DNA of 5,618 nucleotides from Microcella sp. Lineage in GTDB: Bacteria > Actinomycetota > Actinomycetes > Actinomycetales > Microbacteriaceae. Numbering within the stretch: the first letter of the stretch is position 1; each line of letters starts with the position of its first letter. Below the pieces are notes generated by a model that saw only the letters and a list, made by a program, of their open reading frames with translations, had not been told where the DNA came from and did not search any database. The stretch lies in the NCBI GenBank assembly GCA_020216895.1, contig JAIWOM010000110.1:1-5618 (forward strand). The letters are read 5' to 3'. The position numbers and the translations under genes are program-made. Of this stretch, positions 5,340-5,618 are shown piece by piece.

Positions 5340-5618
5340 ATTCCGCTTCTCCACATCCGTGCCGCGGGTGTCAGCCTCGTGCTCGACGCCCGCGGCACGG
5401 CCGTGCCACGGCTCCTCCACTGGGGCTCCGATCTCGGAGCGGTGGAGCCGGAATCCCTCAGCGCGCTGGCCGACGCCGGTCGCGCCATCGCCCCGAGCTC
5501 GCCCGACGCGCCGCTGATCCCGAGCCTGCTGGCCTCCCCGGCGGAAGGCTTCAGCGGCTCTCCCGCGCTCGTCGCGCGGCGTGCGGGTGCTGCCCTGTCG
5601 CGGCTGCCGCTCCGCATC
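5340..5618 (+). CDS. GH36-type alpha-galactosidase, 5' part only, probable ATT start
   Basis: An open frame of 93 codons runs off the window end. It reads MPLLHIRAAGVSLVLDARG if ATT initiates with Met, then LLHWGSDLG (25-33), and later PLIPSLLASPAEGFSG (58-73) and PALVARRAG (75-83). This matches the N-terminal beta-sandwich of actinobacterial GH36 alpha-galactosidases, which hydrolyse terminal alpha-linked galactose as in melibiose or raffinose. The segment equivalent to the usual PGLxGHRxG is altered (PALVARRAG). The catalytic Asp residues and most of the protein lie beyond the window, so activity cannot be judged. The frame is open back to TGA 5223-5225 and holds no ATG, GTG, TTG or CTG before ATT 5340. 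The next candidates, GTG 5379 and GTG 5403, would remove conserved N-terminal sequence and lack good ribosome binding sites. ATT 5340 has AAGGAG 5 nt upstream and lies 2 nt after the lipoprotein stop. An ATG miscalled as ATT is the main alternative. No signal peptide is seen, so a cytoplasmic enzyme is likely. Confidence 0.75.
   Translation, partial: MPLLHIRAAGVSLVLDARGTAVPRLLHWGSDLGAVEPESLSALADAGRAIAPSSPDAPLIPSLLASPAEGFSGSPALVARRAGAALSRLPLRI
5357..5400 (+). repeat. Strong inverted repeat (16-bp hairpin) just after the lipoprotein gene, inside the GH36 5' end
   Basis: The left arm CCGTGCCGCGGGTGTC (5357-5372) and right arm GACGCCCGCGGCACGG (5385-5400) pair over 16 positions. There is one G-U wobble, the outer 12 bp are perfect, and the loop is 12 nt (5373-5384). 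The hairpin begins 19 nt after the lipoprotein stop and covers codons 6-21 of the GH36 frame. GTG 5379 lies in the loop. There is no T-run after it, so it is not a standard intrinsic terminator. It could protect upstream mRNA from 3' exonucleases or hamper translation or transcription of the downstream gene. These roles are inferred. The right arm also forms a perfect 14-bp DNA palindrome with the following bases (GGCACGGCCGTGCC, 5394-5407), so alternative pairings exist. Confidence 0.65.
5415..5447 (+). repeat. Second, interrupted hairpin in the GH36 5' region
   Basis: An inner stem GCTCCG (5425-5430) pairs with CGGAGC (5435-5440) around an ATCT loop. An outer stem CTCCAC (5415-5420) pairs with GTGGAG (5442-5447), separated from the inner stem by an asymmetric internal loop. 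A competing pairing GGCTCC (5410-5415) with GGAGCC (5444-5449) is also possible. It is coding sequence for RLLHWGSDLGAVE, and some pairing is expected by chance in DNA this rich in G and C. It is listed because it directly follows the stronger hairpin. Confidence 0.35.

Noticed and set aside
5357..5400. Intrinsic terminator after the lipoprotein gene
   Set aside because: No T-run follows the stem, and the region is coding for a recognisable GH36 N terminus, so complete termination here is unlikely.
5327..5617. A 96-residue open frame on the minus strand at the window end
   Set aside because: It is antisense to the GH36 frame, which carries recognisable family sequence (HWGSDLG); the minus translation is Ser/Arg/Ala-rich with no motif.
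1..5618. tRNA or rRNA genes, CRISPR arrays, insertion sequences, phage or defence genes
   Set aside because: I looked for them and saw none. The window is densely filled by one sugar-utilisation operon of even composition.

Overview
The window is a stretch of high-GC DNA with strong G/C bias at third codon positions, GTG and ATG starts, and near-consensus Shine-Dalgarno sequences. This points to a high-GC actinobacterium. The protein flavour (actinobacterial GH42, CUT1 permeases, an acidic Trp-rich solute-binding lipoprotein) suggests Microbacteriaceae or a close relative, but the family is an inference from memory, not a search result. All supported genes are on the + strand and form one compact carbohydrate-uptake and degradation operon.

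Layout: positions 1-106 are a short leader with a LacI-type operator candidate (36-51) and the ribosome binding site of the first gene. Positions 107-2146 encode a cytoplasmic GH42 beta-galactosidase. Positions 2136-3032 and 3029-3940 encode the two membrane subunits of a CUT1 (MalF/MalG-type) ABC importer. They are joined to the upstream gene and to each other by 11-nt and 4-nt overlaps. A 68-nt gap precedes the sugar-binding lipoprotein (4009-5337). Two bases after its stop begins the 5' part of a GH36-type alpha-galactosidase, which runs off the window end (5340-5618).

Proposed division of labour: the lipoprotein captures a galactose-containing oligosaccharide outside the membrane and the two permeases import it. 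The beta-galactosidase and the alpha-galactosidase then cleave beta- and alpha-linked galactose in the cytoplasm. No ATPase is present in the window. That fits the common actinobacterial arrangement in which a shared MsiK/MalK-like ATPase energises many CUT1 importers, although a downstream ATPase cannot be excluded.

The most unusual part is the lipoprotein/alpha-galactosidase junction. The GH36 reading frame has no upstream ATG, GTG, TTG or CTG. Its best start is an ATT codon placed 5 nt after a perfect AAGGAG, which itself encodes the last two residues of the lipoprotein. Directly after this start lies a 16-bp GC-rich inverted repeat able to form a very stable mRNA hairpin, with the only nearby conventional start (GTG 5379) in its loop. 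This may set a high-lipoprotein, low-enzyme expression ratio. The rest of the locus looks like a conventional galactoside utilisation operon.
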